Positions 12,538 through 23,377 of a stretch of DNA of 64,000 bases are shown here, one piece after another. Position 1 is the first letter of the stretch. Every line of letters begins with the position of its first letter. The notes beneath the pieces are model-generated. The model saw only the letters and a list, made by a program, of their open reading frames with translations. It made no database searches and was not told the DNA's origin. The stretch is from contig NC_079891.1 of NCBI RefSeq assembly GCF_024868665.1, forward strand, positions 25,967,525 to 26,031,524. Reading direction: 5' to 3'. Position numbers and translations under genes: made by a program. The stretch comes from Triplophysa rosa. Its lineage: Eukaryota > Chordata > Actinopteri > Cypriniformes > Nemacheilidae.

Positions 12538-14152
12538 GGGATGGGTATCGTTAAGATTTTAACGGTATTACTACTCTTATCGATACTGCTTATCGGTCCG
12601 GTACTTTAACGGTTTTCTTATCGGTGCTTTTGGATATATTTTTTTTATAAAAAATTAGACCAAAAATAAAGAATTTATGAATAGAATAACACTGCTTTAT
12701 TTTCTGCAATGTAAAATAAATTGTATTTAGCCCGCGCGGACCAGCAGTATTAAAAGAAGTGGGTTGGTTCATCATTGCCGCCTGCATACATTTTTTTTTA
12801 AATATTTAAATGTGTATTTTAATGGACAGATTTTTATGTTTGTCCTATGTATGTAAGTAAAGCGACGAATTAAGCTCTCATTGTTATCAAATAGGCCTAT
12901 TATTTGGGCTGATTTATTTATTATTATATAAACGAGTAGAAAATGTGTTGTCACATCAATTAATCCAATTGAAATTAGACACACACAAATAGATATAGGT
13001 TGCGCGCATGTCTCATCTGTTTTGGAAGACGCGCGCATGGAGACTTGCAGTGCTGAGCCACGACTTGAGAGAGACAAGCCGTGCGTGTAAGTGATGTTAA
13101 AACAGCTCATCCGTTTAGTTTTGGGGACGCGCTGTTTTGGTAAAGCGAAACGGAGACGGAGACGACTTTCAAAAGCATTCAAACACAGGCTGCGCGCGCT
13201 CGTGAAATTTAAACCGCTCATCTGTTTGGTTTGAGAGACACCTTGTTTGGGTAGACGCGCAGCGCGGAGCAGTCTGCGCGTGCCGCGTGTTTCTCCAGTA
13301 CCCAGAGCCATTGAGAGAGAGAGTTCTACCAACGGAAGTCCAAAACGCTGGAGCGTCATGTGATTCGTGGAGCCTTCGGATAGTTCCAGGAAGTTATGTT
13401 TTCTATGTTTTATTTCTTTCATTTTTTTATTCATTAAATGGCTTTCGTCTTTAAATGGGTTTAAAGTTTACCTCAGTTGGTCTGTTCAGTCACAGCTCCA
13501 TGGGCTCTCACTAAATCCTTGGTGTTTCGAGTCAGATCCGTGGGCGTGGCTTGTTGGTTTTGACTAAATCTTTGGTGTTTCAAGTCTTACGAAACCTTTA
13601 CCCTAACCCTAACCTTACCCTAACCATCTAAACTACCTATGATTGTTAAAATTGACGAAAAAACACGTTTGGGTGATGACGTCAGACTCGAAACACCAAG
13701 GATTTAGTGAGAGCCCAGCTTCCATGCGTAACTAGTAATTTCCGGGAACTATTGCGAGCCCATGTCACGTGATCCATAGAGCCTTCAGATAGTTCCAGAA
13801 AGTTGTTTTCTCTTTAAATTCTTTATTTCTTTCATTTGTTTATTCATTAAATGGCTTTCGTCTTTAAATGGGTTAGAAGTTTACCTCAGTTGGTCTGGTT
13901 AGTCACAGCTCCATGCTTTACTAGTAACTTCCGGGAACTATTGAGAGCCTCCATTGCTGTGAAAAACTGTTCCATTGGAGTCAACGGAGTTGATGCGACT
14001 CTCTCTCTCAATGGCTCTGCCAGTACCGAAAGCAGAACCAATAAGTGCGGAGCACCGAAAGCAGAACCGATAAGGGCGGAGCTTATCGATGCTCCGGTCT
14101 TTCATAATTTAGCCCCGGGGCTCTTTTAATACCGGGTTTCGGTACCCATCCC
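12538..14152. mobile_element. 1.6 kb hAT-like element with GGGATGGGTATCG ends
   Basis: GGGATGGGTATCG at the left is matched by inverted GGTACCCATCCC at the right. The flanks share TACGC (TACGCTTA against TACGCAGT), a decayed 8-base target duplication. Inside are a degenerate GC-rich triplicated block (about 13000-13270, recurring CTCATCTGTTTGG-like units) and a direct duplication (about 13374-13500 and 13783-13915) around a smaller inserted element. The long minus-strand frame through the triplicated block shows no transposase motifs. Confidence 0.72.
13502..13716. mobile_element. 215-base palindromic element with perfect 32-base inverted repeats
   Basis: Bases 13502-13533 (GGGCTCTCACTAAATCC...) are the exact inverse of 13685-13716. 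The flanks are AGCTCCAT and AGCTTCCAT, a near-perfect target duplication. The uninterrupted target survives in the second copy of the host duplication (13907-13914). The centre holds a short run of CCCTAA units (13600-13627). No coding content. Confidence 0.85.
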
Positions 14153-14233
14153 TACGCAGTAACGTTTGTTTATGTTGTTATGATGAAACTGTCTATACGG
14201 TATAAGATGTCCTTAAGATGGAACATTCCTGTC

Positions 14234-14731
14234 TTAATGCGATATTTCAGAGGCAAAACAAAATTTCCCCATGTTTTACTCACCCTCAAGGCATCCTGAC
14301 TGAATATGACTTTCTTCTTAAAGAGTAATGCAGTCTAAGTTATAATACCACGTATCGTTTTTCTTCCAAGTGGTAAAATACCAAACAAGCCTTAGGTTCA
14401 CGTGCAGCAGAGGGATAACTGAAGGTAGACATTAACGTTAATAGCACTCTCAATATGGATATTTCTCTTAAACAAATGGATCGATTCGCTTCAGAAGACC
14501 TTTAAGACCACGGAGCAGTTTTGAGCAGTTCTTTGATGGATGGATGCACTTTGGAGCTTCAAAAAATTGGCCCCCATTCTCTCCCATTTTACAGCTTGGA
14601 CGAAAAATGATAAGTGGTATTATAACTCCGACTGCATTATTCTTCAAGAAGAAAGTCATATTCAGTGAGGATGCCTTGAGGGTGAGTAAAACATGGGGAA
14701 ACTTTGTTTTGCCTCTGAAATATCGCTTTAA
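14234..14731. mobile_element. TTAA-flanked palindromic MITE (GCGATATTTCAGAGGC ends)
   Basis: TTAATGCGATATTTCAGAGG at the left and its inverse CCTCTGAAATATCGCTTTAA at the right border about 85 bases of inverted arms including CATGTTTTACTCACCCTCAA. TTAA lies at both ends. Non-coding. Confidence 0.88.
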
Positions 14732-15013
14732 GTTTAGTTTACCCAAACTATAAAAATTCTGGCATGGCATTTATTCACCCTCATGTTATTTAAAACCTGC
14801 ATATGACTTTTTCTTTAGTGGAACACAAAAGAAGATATTTTGAGAAATGTTGTTTTGTGTCCATACAATGGAAGTCAGTGTTGTTCTGTTACCAACATTC
14901 TTCAAACTTCTTTTGTGTTCTGTGTGGCAAAGAAGCTCAAACAAGTTTGGAATGACATGAGAGTGAGTAAATGATGACAGATTTTTTTATTTTTGGGTGA
15001 ACTATCCCTTTAA
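14728..15013. mobile_element. TTAA-MITE, GGGATAGTTCACCC family, sharing a TTAA with its neighbour
   Basis: The left end (TTAAGTTTAGTTTACCCAAA) is degenerate and the right end (GGGTGAACTATCCCTTTAA) is canonical. Internal GAACACAAAAGAAGATATTTTG is diagnostic of the family. The TTAA at 14728-14731 is also the right border of the preceding element. Confidence 0.85.
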
Positions 15014-16737
15014 GAAGCAACTGTCCATTAATTGCTTAGGAAGACACAGGATTGTAATTACATCCTTCTGGTGACCCATCCCACATGTCTTTTAGTTTTC
15101 TGGCTGCCATCTGTGTGCACACGGACGACCCTTTCTAATCGCAGATGTTATTGATTTACTTTGTAGTTTAGTTCCACATTTTTCTGGTGTTTTTGTTCTT
15201 GGCTGGGAAATTTAGGGAGCCGTGGCCATTCACACGCTGTAAATGTGATTAATGCGAAGTACGAATCTTGCGGCAAACCACGTAGCGCTTCTGTTACACA
15301 CAGATTGTTGATTCCAGAGATTTTTCATTCCCTTTCCGAACGTACCTCTCGGCAGCCTTTGTACTGAGAACTAAATATTTAATATTACTGAGAGGCACCG
15401 GCCCGTCGTTTATCATAAGCGATGTGACATATAATGCAGCGGGGCTCGACCTCTTAATGTCCTTTTGTTTGAATCACAGTGATTGAGCTTAATGCATTCT
15501 TAATTTAGTCAATGATGGCTCTGCAGTCAGGTTGAAAATTGCTAAGAAGGGTGTTAGTGAGAAAATGGGAGCAGGTGTTCTTGAGAGCCTTGCTTTTGCG
15601 CTTCTTCGCACTTAGCAGGGGTCGCTGATCCAGGATCGGCTCGCATCTGCCTGGTGCTTTGCAGTGGTGCAGAAGGACCCTGCAAAACCGATCGTCGAAT
15701 TGCATCAAGAGGTAATTCCCATGATTGCTTTACGGATCCTGCACAAGCAGATGGGCCTCAGGTGTAGCCGGGCAAGTGATTTATTTATGTTGGACCTCTA
15801 GCCCTCAAAGGAGAAATGAGAAGGTTTATCTTTTTTGAAGAAAGGATCGGCTGGGCTAAATGAAATGAGACCATTCTCTAATTGGGGCGTTTCTCTTCTC
15901 GTCTCTAGATATTTATGTCTGGTCGCCCCCTCCCCATCCCTGTCTCTCCATTTGTGCTATGGACGTGAAGGATACTGTGATGAATTCTAAACTCTGTGGC
16001 TTGTTAAACAGAGGTGTGGTGTCTAAGCGGTTCAAGTTATCGTTTTAATGTGGCGGTAAATAAAACTTCCAAATAAAACTCCAATAGTGCACTTATGGAG
16101 GGTGTTCAGATTCTGATTTCGTGGATTCCCTTTTATATCCCAGCACCAGAAAATCATAGAAAACAAGAATATCATGGAGACATTTACAATCACAAGGAAA
16201 ACTTTTAGGTTATCTTCAATACAGTAGATAAAGATGGTCAAGAACCATTTTACTTCCCAAAAAGTAGTTTATATTTATTCTCCTCAAACCTTTTACTCTA
16301 GGCTTTCTCTGAAAGCTTGCATTGTCCCAAGTTTTCCGTGTGCACTGTAAACATGTTTGTCTCAATGTTTTCTCACATTAACAGTAATGAGGTTAGTGTT
16401 TCTTGTGCGCGGCTCCATACCGTAGGAGTTTCCCAGTCCCTGATGGATTTGTCGTTGAGGATTTTTCAAGTAAAGCTTTTTAAATGTGCTGCTGCCACTG
16501 AATTTCATCATCTGAGCTACGGAGAAAGTACCAATTGTGTTTGTAAATTTATTACAGGGCTATTTTTAGCACCGGGGTTTATTCTGAATCGTATTTATCC
16601 CTGAGGAGAAACACTATGCCAGTACGAGCACTGTTTACGTGATGGGCGGGCGTGCGTGCGTTCATTCATCTTCGGTTCGGCCCATTAGGAATTACTTTGT
16701 TCATGTATGGATTTATTTATTGTGTGGCTTTTTAGTT
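15014..16737. other. No gene recognised; mostly unique sequence
   Basis: No transposon ends found. Around 15170-15900 the sequence is less AT-rich and repeat-poor, which would fit conserved non-coding DNA, but this cannot be shown from one sequence. Confidence 0.45.
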
Positions 16738-16910
16738 ATGTTATTTAGTGGGTGCTTTTATCCAAAGGTGACCGGGACAGTTCCTCTCGAACAGTAAGGT
16801 TAAAGTAAAGTACTTAGATCAAGAACACATTGGTGATTATTCATAAAGGGGCTGATTTGAACCTAGGACCTTTAAGTTGCCACCTTAGATCTTCACCACT
16901 AGGCAACCAC
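16738..16910 (-). repeat. tRNA-headed SINE with LINE2-type tail
   Basis: On the minus strand the head GTGGTTGCCTAGTGGTGAAG and AGGTTCAAATC resemble pol III A and B boxes. The tail TTTGGATAAAAGCACCCACT, followed by AAATAAC, resembles the conserved tail shared by fish V-SINE-type SINEs and L2/CR1-like LINEs. Diverged copy. Confidence 0.65.
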
Positions 16911-17321
16911 ACGTTTATATTTTGTTTCAAGTTTAACTGCCTTGTTTGCTGTTCATTGCATAAATGGGAAACCGCTCATCTATTCTTTGTAAACTGGACA
17001 ACAATCTATATAGTTCAAGTAACCATTTGCCATAATGCTGTAAATCCTTATATCAGATAAATGCAACTATTGGATATCCCAGCATTGGATACAGTTAGCT
17101 AGTTACCGTACTTCTTTCTCCACACATTGAGCATAACAAGTACTTTTTAGATCTCTAAACCAGGTCTGGAATTCTTCACTCATCTCGTAACATACTTTGG
17201 TCTATTTTAGGTGTAGTTGGAAAGGGTCAGCTAGTGGTCAAGATAAGTTCAGTGGGCATGTTTGACATGCCATTCTCCTGCTAAGTCTCTGTTCTGCTTC
17301 AGTTAAAACACTGCAGAATTA

Positions 17322-17590
17322 TAGTTACAATATCGGGAAACGCAATTCTGTGCAACATTTGAGTGTCCAAGAATACTTGATTCTTTTGTGAATCATAAGT
17401 AGTCATAAGGATCACCGTCGAGTCCAGCTGCTTGTAATTTCAGCAAATAATTGCATGTTTTAGTCCCGGTTTCTTTGTTTCTCCTATTGAAAGCAGCCAT
17501 TTTGATGTCTGTTTTACAACTCAAGGGAGCGTGTCCCGGGTCGTGTCCCAGCATATTCATGAGGGAAAGTGACGTCAATGCATACCCGCT
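17322..17590. mobile_element. Second, truncated copy of the 2924-3270 element
   Basis: Shares with 3020-3260 the blocks AACGCAATTC, GGATCACCGTCGAGTCCAGC and GGGAAAGTGACGTCAATGCA. The left inverted repeat is missing. The minus strand again reads YLLKLQAAGLDGDPYDYL without a stop. Confidence 0.75.
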
Positions 17591-17794
17591 AGGAAAAGTT
17601 TACTCAAATATGAGAATACTCTCATAAGTTGCTCAACACAAACAAATAAATGTATATCGTTGCTATCCTTTTGTATGTTCAGAAAATGGAAAAACAGTAC
17701 TTTTTAAATGATTAAATGTTTTGTCAGAGTTGACAAGCACTTTTTAATACTTTTTGTTGGTTTGATATTTGCAGAACCCAGTGACAAACATAGA

Positions 17795-18687
17795 CTACGT
17801 TCACACTGCCAGCCTTAATGCTCAATTCTGATTTTTTGCTCTTATCCGATTTTCTGTTTGGCTGTTCACATTATGTTTAGGAATGTGGCCCATATCAGAT
17901 TGCAGTGTGAACTGGTCACGGTCCTGAACTGAATCGCATGTGCACAAGAACAACAACAATACGTCACACTCAGCACACTCAGAGTAAACATGGAGGCCAC
18001 GGAAGTTTGTGTTAACGCCTTAGGAGCTTATATTTATAAAATGATGTGTAGCGGAAGCCACAAAATTCACGAGCAAATGATAAGGAGAACAAGGAGCAGG
18101 GAGAAAAAGGCAAAACTTTTAACCATGGCACTTTGTGTCGCAATTGCTGCCGTTTCTGTACTGAGGTGTGTGTGGATGCGAAGTCGGAGCCAGGAGTGGT
18201 GGGATCGTGATGTAAATAACTTTACTGTTCTTGATTTCATGCACAATTTCAGGATGTCAAGGGCTACTTTTAATTATATCTGCCAGCGCCTCTCCAAAGC
18301 ACTCTCACGGCAAGACACTCCCACTCACCCAAATGCTGATCAAATCTAGCACTTCACTGTCCCTCCACTGACTAAACTCACTGCTCTCCTCCATGTTGTT
18401 ACGATTAAACACGTGACACGGTAGGTCGCACCGGCCCAGAATTATGATGCGGGTCGATGTAGAATGACGTAAAAGTCACATGAATTCTGATATGACCGTT
18501 CAGACTGAGGTCGCATTGCGAAACATCAGACCTATATCTGATTTAGGACCACATATGGAAGTGGCGCAGATCAGATTAAAAAAGATCGGATTCCATGTGG
18601 TTTGTCCTGTTCACACTGTCATGCAGTAAACAGGTCTGGGTCGCATATGAGCAAAAAATTCGGATTTTGGTGGCAGTGTGAACGTAG
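17795..18687 (+). mobile_element. PIF/Harbinger-like DNA transposon, internally deleted
   Basis: Perfect 17-base inverted repeats CTACGTTCACACTGCCA lie at 17795-17811 and 18671-18687. The flanks give TAG before (17791-17793), and the element's last bases are also TAG, so a 3-base target duplication (17791-17793 and 18685-18687) is possible. The exact border is ambiguous by a few bases. The interior holds the start of a transposase gene only. Confidence 0.82.
17990..18349 (+). pseudogene. Truncated PIF/Harbinger (HARBI1/ALP1-like) transposase, N-terminal 119 residues
   Basis: The frame begins MEATEVCVNALGAYIY and later reads EWWDRDVNNFTVLDFMHNFR followed by MSRATFNYICQRL, the segment that precedes the DDE nuclease domain in HARBI1/ALP1-like proteins (compare FRMSR.TF...C). 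Family proteins are about 350-450 residues. Here the frame ends at TAG after 119 residues, and none of the catalytic D/D/E region is present before the right inverted repeat. A hydrophobic stretch (MALCVAIAAVSVL) is not evidence of a membrane protein in this family. Non-functional as a transposase. Confidence 0.8.
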
Positions 18688-18886
18688 AGTGTGACTAACA
18701 ATGATGTAGCCTATGGCAAAAAATAATAATAAAAAAATATGGAGATACGAGGTTTCAGAAGGACAGCAGCGCTTTTAAAATTGCCTCATGTTATCTTTTT
18801 ATACGTATCTATGGCAGATTCAATTATGTTGGCATGTCAGAAACGACAAATCTGATTTGTTCATGACTGTTTGTGATATACTGTGC

Positions 18887-19049
18887 TGTCTCTCTGAAAC
18901 CTTGTATCTCCATATTTTGTGATTATTATTTTTTGCCATACATCATTATTAGTCACACTCTATGTTTGTCACTGGGTTTTGCAAATATCTAACCAATAAA
19001 AAGTGCTTGTCAACTCTGAAATATGGAGATATGAGGTTTGAGAAGGACA
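18887..19049. mobile_element. Family A palindromic MITE, intact short copy
   Basis: TGCTGTCTCTCTGAAACCTT at the left mirrors GGTTTGAGAAGGACAGCA at the right. In inverse orientation it contains CCCAGTGACAAACATAGAGT, the uninterrupted version of the PIF/Harbinger target. Confidence 0.8.
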
Positions 19050-19323
19050 GCAGCAAAATGTTTCATCAGAAGACATGCAAGAATCAATTTTTTATATTCG
19101 ACACATTAATCACCAAATGAGCTTAAAACATATATTGTTTTTTTTCTCTCTCAAACGTATCGTTTTGCTTCAGAAGACTTTTTTAACCCCATTTTAAGTC
19201 ATTTAGATTACTTTAATAATATGCTTTTTGGAGCTTCACCACGTTGACCTGCATTTATTATGACATTAATATAAAATTATCCATTTGTGTTAAGGTGAAG
19301 AAAGGAAGTCGTGTACATCTGGG

Positions 19324-20228
19324 CAGAGCCGGCCCTCCCTATAAGAACTAAGTGGCTGCTTAGGGCCTTGCCACCACTAGGGGGCCCCCAAGAGCAAATC
19401 AAATTAATTACATTTTTGTGATATATTTACGACACACATCCATTTTCTCCGTAAGGCCGTACCCACAATTTTTTTCTGGGGTGTGTACATTTTTTTGAAA
19501 TTACTGACTAAATGCAACATTGCAATACCAAAATAAGTGCGGAGTCCAATCAAATGAAAGGAGGCGGGAGTTACTGGTTATAGAGCCGAGCATTGACCAA
19601 TCAAATCAAAGAAGATGGAGCTACTGTCACGTCTTCAGCTGTTCAGCAAGATGCGTTTTAAAGTTGAAAGAGTGCTGTGCAACACACAAAATACTTACGT
19701 GATCCATGTAATTTATATAATTATCTGTCAATTCAGCTTTTTATTTGGGATAAGGTTAAGAATAATTGTGTGCATATTGTAAGTTAATTTAATGGTTATC
19801 AAATAAATACCCTAAAATAAGAAAAAAGATAAAATCATCCTCAAGGGCTGTGCGGCTTTAAAAAGGTGCTTATAGGTTGTGGTTAAAATAAAATAAAATA
19901 AAAATTTGAATTTTTTTTTTTTAAATGCATTGAACAATAAATTCCACAAACTTTGTATGGTATGTGCTCAAAATTTAAAGGGACAGTCACCTAAAATTGT
20001 AAGTAATGAAATTATCAAATGTTTGACAATCACAAGGTTTATGTGTTTTTGTTTTTATGACATTCGTATGTCCCAATCACAGCTACAACTAATAGAATTG
20101 GGTGTGTTAGATTTAAAGTGTATGTGCAAATAATCAAACATTGACAATAGTCGATTATATTGGGGGCACAGGAGGACCCCCAAATAAAATTCTGCTTAGG
20201 GACCCGTAAAAGGCTTGAGTCGGCCCTG
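19324..20228. mobile_element. hAT-type element, CAGAGCCGGCCC ends, 8-base TSD CATCTGGG
   Basis: CAGAGCCGGCCC at 19324 and inverted GAGTCGGCCCTG ending at 20228 are the termini. CATCTGGG occurs exactly at 19316-19323 and 20229-20236. The 905-base interior has no transposase frame, so it is non-autonomous. Confidence 0.9.
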
Positions 20229-20236
20229 CATCTGGG

Positions 20237-20302
20237 ATATAATGAGGATGAAAAAATTATGAGAGAATTTTCATATTTGAGTGAGCCGTTCCTTTAAGTG
20301 AG
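20237..20302. mobile_element. Right end of a TTAA-MITE that hosts the preceding hAT element
   Basis: ATTTGAGTGAGCCGTTCCTTTAA is a diverged GTGAACTATCCCTTTAA terminus. The hAT at 19324-20228 lies in the body of this MITE. The left MITE end (somewhere after 19050) could not be placed. Confidence 0.55.
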
Positions 20303-21641
20303 CGTTTGGGCAACCCAATTGCAACCCTTTTAACATTCTGCAAAACCTTTTTGAAGTCATGACCTACAGATCCATCTCTTCAGATGTCACAGATAATGAA
20401 AATGTATCTGTTGCCACGTTCAGAATGTTTGTTTTCCTAAATTGATTTAGGTTTTTATGATAACCTCACATTTTTGTAAACATGTCTTATCAAGTACAGT
20501 AGATTAAGACCAACTGCGGTTGTTCTGTATAGACAGCAGATGCAGATCTCGTGTACTGTATCTTGTACCCATAACAACACTATTACAGTGCCTTGCCGTT
20601 AGAGCAGTGTCAGAACGACGCTTAAGATAAATAAATGATCAGACCGAAACAGACATCAAAGGTTGTGTGTGTACTGCACTGTGCTTCAAAGGGAATAGGG
20701 CCTTCACACCCACTCTGCCATAGTGAACAGTGTGTTTGTGTTCCTGCGTGTGTGTCCGTTTCCAGCTTTGATTTAATGAAGAACGAAAGACAACAGCAGA
20801 ATGAAATTCTTGCTAAATATTAAACCGCACCAGCCCTCCTTTCCAGCCCGTACCCACTCAGAAGCCGTCCATCTCCTTCCACCTGTCCCCAGATGGCCCT
20901 CACCAATCTACTTCTCTCAAAGACACACTCGAGAAAGTCCACGACTGACTTTTCAATACTCATTTATCATTCTGTAGCATCTTCCCGTTCATTTCTTTCT
21001 CTTCATCCTCTTTGAGTCCCCAGGAGCCAGAGCACAATTCTGTCTGTTTTGTTTGTAATGTCAGCGTTATTATCTAACCTACGATTTCTTTTCTGTATCT
21101 CTCTTTCCCTCTGCAGCCTATCTGTCTCTTGCTCTCTCGCCTCGCCGCTGGGCACATCTCCTGTGTGAACTTCTAGGGGAATGTCTGTCCTTTAACCGCC
21201 TCTATCCGCACTAACTGATAGGTGTGTATGCAGGTGAACTGTGTGTGAACCGTGCCTCCAGTTTGAACCTCATTTTTTGCTCTTTATTCTCTCTATAAAG
21301 CTGCCATTGTCTTCATTTTGTTACCTTTGGTTATAGAAGTGAAGCGTGAGCCATTGTGCTTGGCATGAATGAATAATTTTATCATGGTGATTTAGAGTTC
21401 AGAAAGTCTGTCTGTCATTGGAGTGTGGCGAGTTTGGCTTTGAAACAACACTGGGAGTGTATGACGTGTTTTTTGGGCCCTAAATGTTTGTCATTTATGT
21501 TTGTTACATGCCAAAAACCCATTTTTAAAGGAATATAGAGTGTATTCGGGTATATTGGAAAACTTTTTGACATTAATTTATCTCGGGTAACTACATTTTT
21601 AAATATTCCATATGTACAATGGAATTTTTAATTTTACAGCA
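20303..21641. other. No gene recognised upstream of arvcf
   Basis: Unique sequence with pyrimidine-rich blocks at 20860-21180. No exon could be supported. It may include intron or regulatory DNA of arvcf. Confidence 0.5.
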
Positions 21642-21829
21642 TTAAACGGATAGTTCACGCAAAAATGCAAATTCAATGCAAAGTCATTTCGAACCTGTAT
21701 GACCTTCTTTCTTATGCAAAACAAGAAGATATTTCAAAGAATGTTGATGACCATACAACATTGGTCTCCATTGACTTAACCATTGAAGTGATGACATAAT
21801 TCTTATTATTGAGTGAACTATCCCTTTAA
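21642..21829. mobile_element. TTAA-MITE (188 bases) next to the arvcf exon
   Basis: TTAAACGGATAGTTCACGCA at the left and GAGTGAACTATCCCTTTAA at the right, with TTAA at both borders. It ends 58 bases before the first base of the arvcf exon, directly upstream of its pyrimidine tract. Confidence 0.88.
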
Positions 21830-21887
21830 ATAGTTTCTTATTCCCTGGGTCCTTGTCTCTCCCACACTTTCCCTTCTCTATAATCAG

Positions 21888-22126
21888 CACATAATTTTGG
21901 GCAAACTGCTACTATGGAAGACTATGACGTGCCGTCGGCCGCTAGCATCCTGGCCTCAGTCAAAGAGCAGGAGGCTCGCTTCGAACGTCTCACCAGGGCC
22001 CTTGAAGACGAACGCCGCAACGTCTCCCTGCAGCTGGAACGTGGCAGCCTGCCTTCTGATATGTTGGCGGGCCGCACCACGGGCATGAGCAACCAACCGC
22101 TGGCCTGGCAACAGATGGTCATGCAG
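21888..22126 (+). CDS. arvcf: arvcf N-terminal coding exon (start codon at 21914, 71 codons, phase-0 donor)
   Basis: ARVCF is an armadillo-repeat catenin of the p120/delta subfamily. It binds the juxtamembrane tail of classical cadherins at adherens junctions and also shuttles to the nucleus. The exon begins after a pyrimidine-rich tract and a CAG acceptor (AG at 21886-21887), has 26 bases of 5' leader, and starts at an ATG with A at -3 and G at +4. It reads 71 codons to a CAG|GTAAAC donor at 22126/22127, phase 0. Residues 8-40 carry the family signature SAASILASVKEQEARFERL followed by TRALEDER, the short N-terminal coiled coil shared with CTNND1, CTNND2 and PKP4. The end (PLAWQQMVMQ) matches ARVCF as I recall it (MAWQQLVLQ) better than CTNND1. 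Family members are about 900-1000 residues with nine armadillo repeats, so this is only the N-terminus. Because an acceptor precedes the ATG, at least one more 5' exon must lie upstream. A TTAA-MITE ends 58 bases before the acceptor. Which teleost paralogue (a or b) cannot be told. Confidence 0.93.
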
Positions 22127-23377
22127 GTAAACCATTCCAGCTTGGCCAAGCCTATGCCAGTGTGTGAATGGACAAATCAGTCCCATACCTTTGATGTTGC
22201 TTCATATCTGTTTTCATGAATTCGGTCCATTTGAGCCAAAATGAATGGGAGTGATTGGTGCTGCATCTCATTTTGGCCTCACTGTGTTCCTTGTCTGCCA
22301 GTCCTTCTGGCTGTTTGAGTTCTGTTGGCTGTGCCGAGTTATTGCTCTGGATGTGCTGTCTTGCCGTCATTCATTATATATTCCCTAGATGGGATTTCTT
22401 CATAGTCTTCCAATCTTGTTGCACGAGTCCCATTTCTGTGTGCCATGTGCTTTTTCATATAATCTCATAGGCTCATCGCATTGCATGACGTTACAGACAG
22501 ATTGTGTGGATACTATTTGAGTGCAAATCGTATGTAGTAGGCGTCTAGATCAAACACTGGCAATATTGTGGTTCACAAGAATGAACACTTCACTTCCTTT
22601 TTCAAACAGAGTTCAATGTGATTCTTTGTTGTGCAATTATACTGTTCAGACTCTATGCTCGGTTGAGTTTGGATCCGAACCAAAACCTCTAGTGTCAAAG
22701 CAACGTTATTCTATGTGAGTTACTGATGGGAATGGAGTCTGGTGAAATTCTCTCAATTGTTAGTGGTCAGACATCAATAGTTTCAGTGTAGTGGAGCTTC
22801 ATGGCGCCATTACTTTTGTTATTTCTAACTGGCTATATGAAGGTGAAAAGTCATTCTGGATGTGTGGATTTATATTATATAATATTTGTATTTAAATGAT
22901 CTTATATGATATATATTCTGGTTTCTATCCGGGTATTTTTCTATACGTTTGTATGGCTGTCCAAAAAATTATAGTTAATTGAAGTTTATAAAGTATAAAT
23001 TATAGATTTTTTTATGTATATGGAAATATCTATTTTGTTAAAAACAGAAATATCTATAATTCTGTTTATTTTATTAATTATTTTATTTAACATTTTTATT
23101 AAGCCATTTAAAAAATGACCATTGTTAATGAGCAATTTTAATGCAAGAAGCGAAATTATTCATTTAAAAATAATCAAGTCTTATTCTTATTAAGAGTCTT
23201 ATCTTATTCCAAACAGTTTTTAACTAGTGAACACAATAAAAAAATCCCATACTTTTTTTATGACTTAAAATAATTGCAATTTTTTTTATCACCAAGAGCA
23301 TTTTAAATATATTGTGAATATTCAGTAGATCACCCAGTCCTAATGTGTTGTGTTTATTTACAAAGTTGATTTGTCAG
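22127..23377. other. arvcf intron; AT-rich, no repeat ends recognised
   Basis: AT-rich from 22860 to 23330. Nothing beyond isolated short frames. Confidence 0.5.

Larger units (their letters stand above)
17657..18770. mobile_element. Family A palindromic MITE interrupted by a PIF/Harbinger-like element
   Basis: The left part (to 17793) carries AGTTGACAAGCACTTTTTAA and CCCAGTGACAAACATAG. The right part (from 18688) carries GTGTGACTAACAATGATG and ATATGGAGATACGAGGTTTC, then AGAAGGACAGCAGCG. Together they rebuild the arrangement seen uninterrupted at 18887-19049 and 52587-52831. Confidence 0.8.

Noticed and set aside
12772..13434. 220-codon minus-strand reading frame
   Set aside because: It lies wholly inside the 12538-14152 element, translates a degenerate triplicated GC-rich block, and shows no transposase or other domain.
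13599..13627. Interstitial telomere
   Set aside because: Only about four irregular units, confined to the centre of a MITE.
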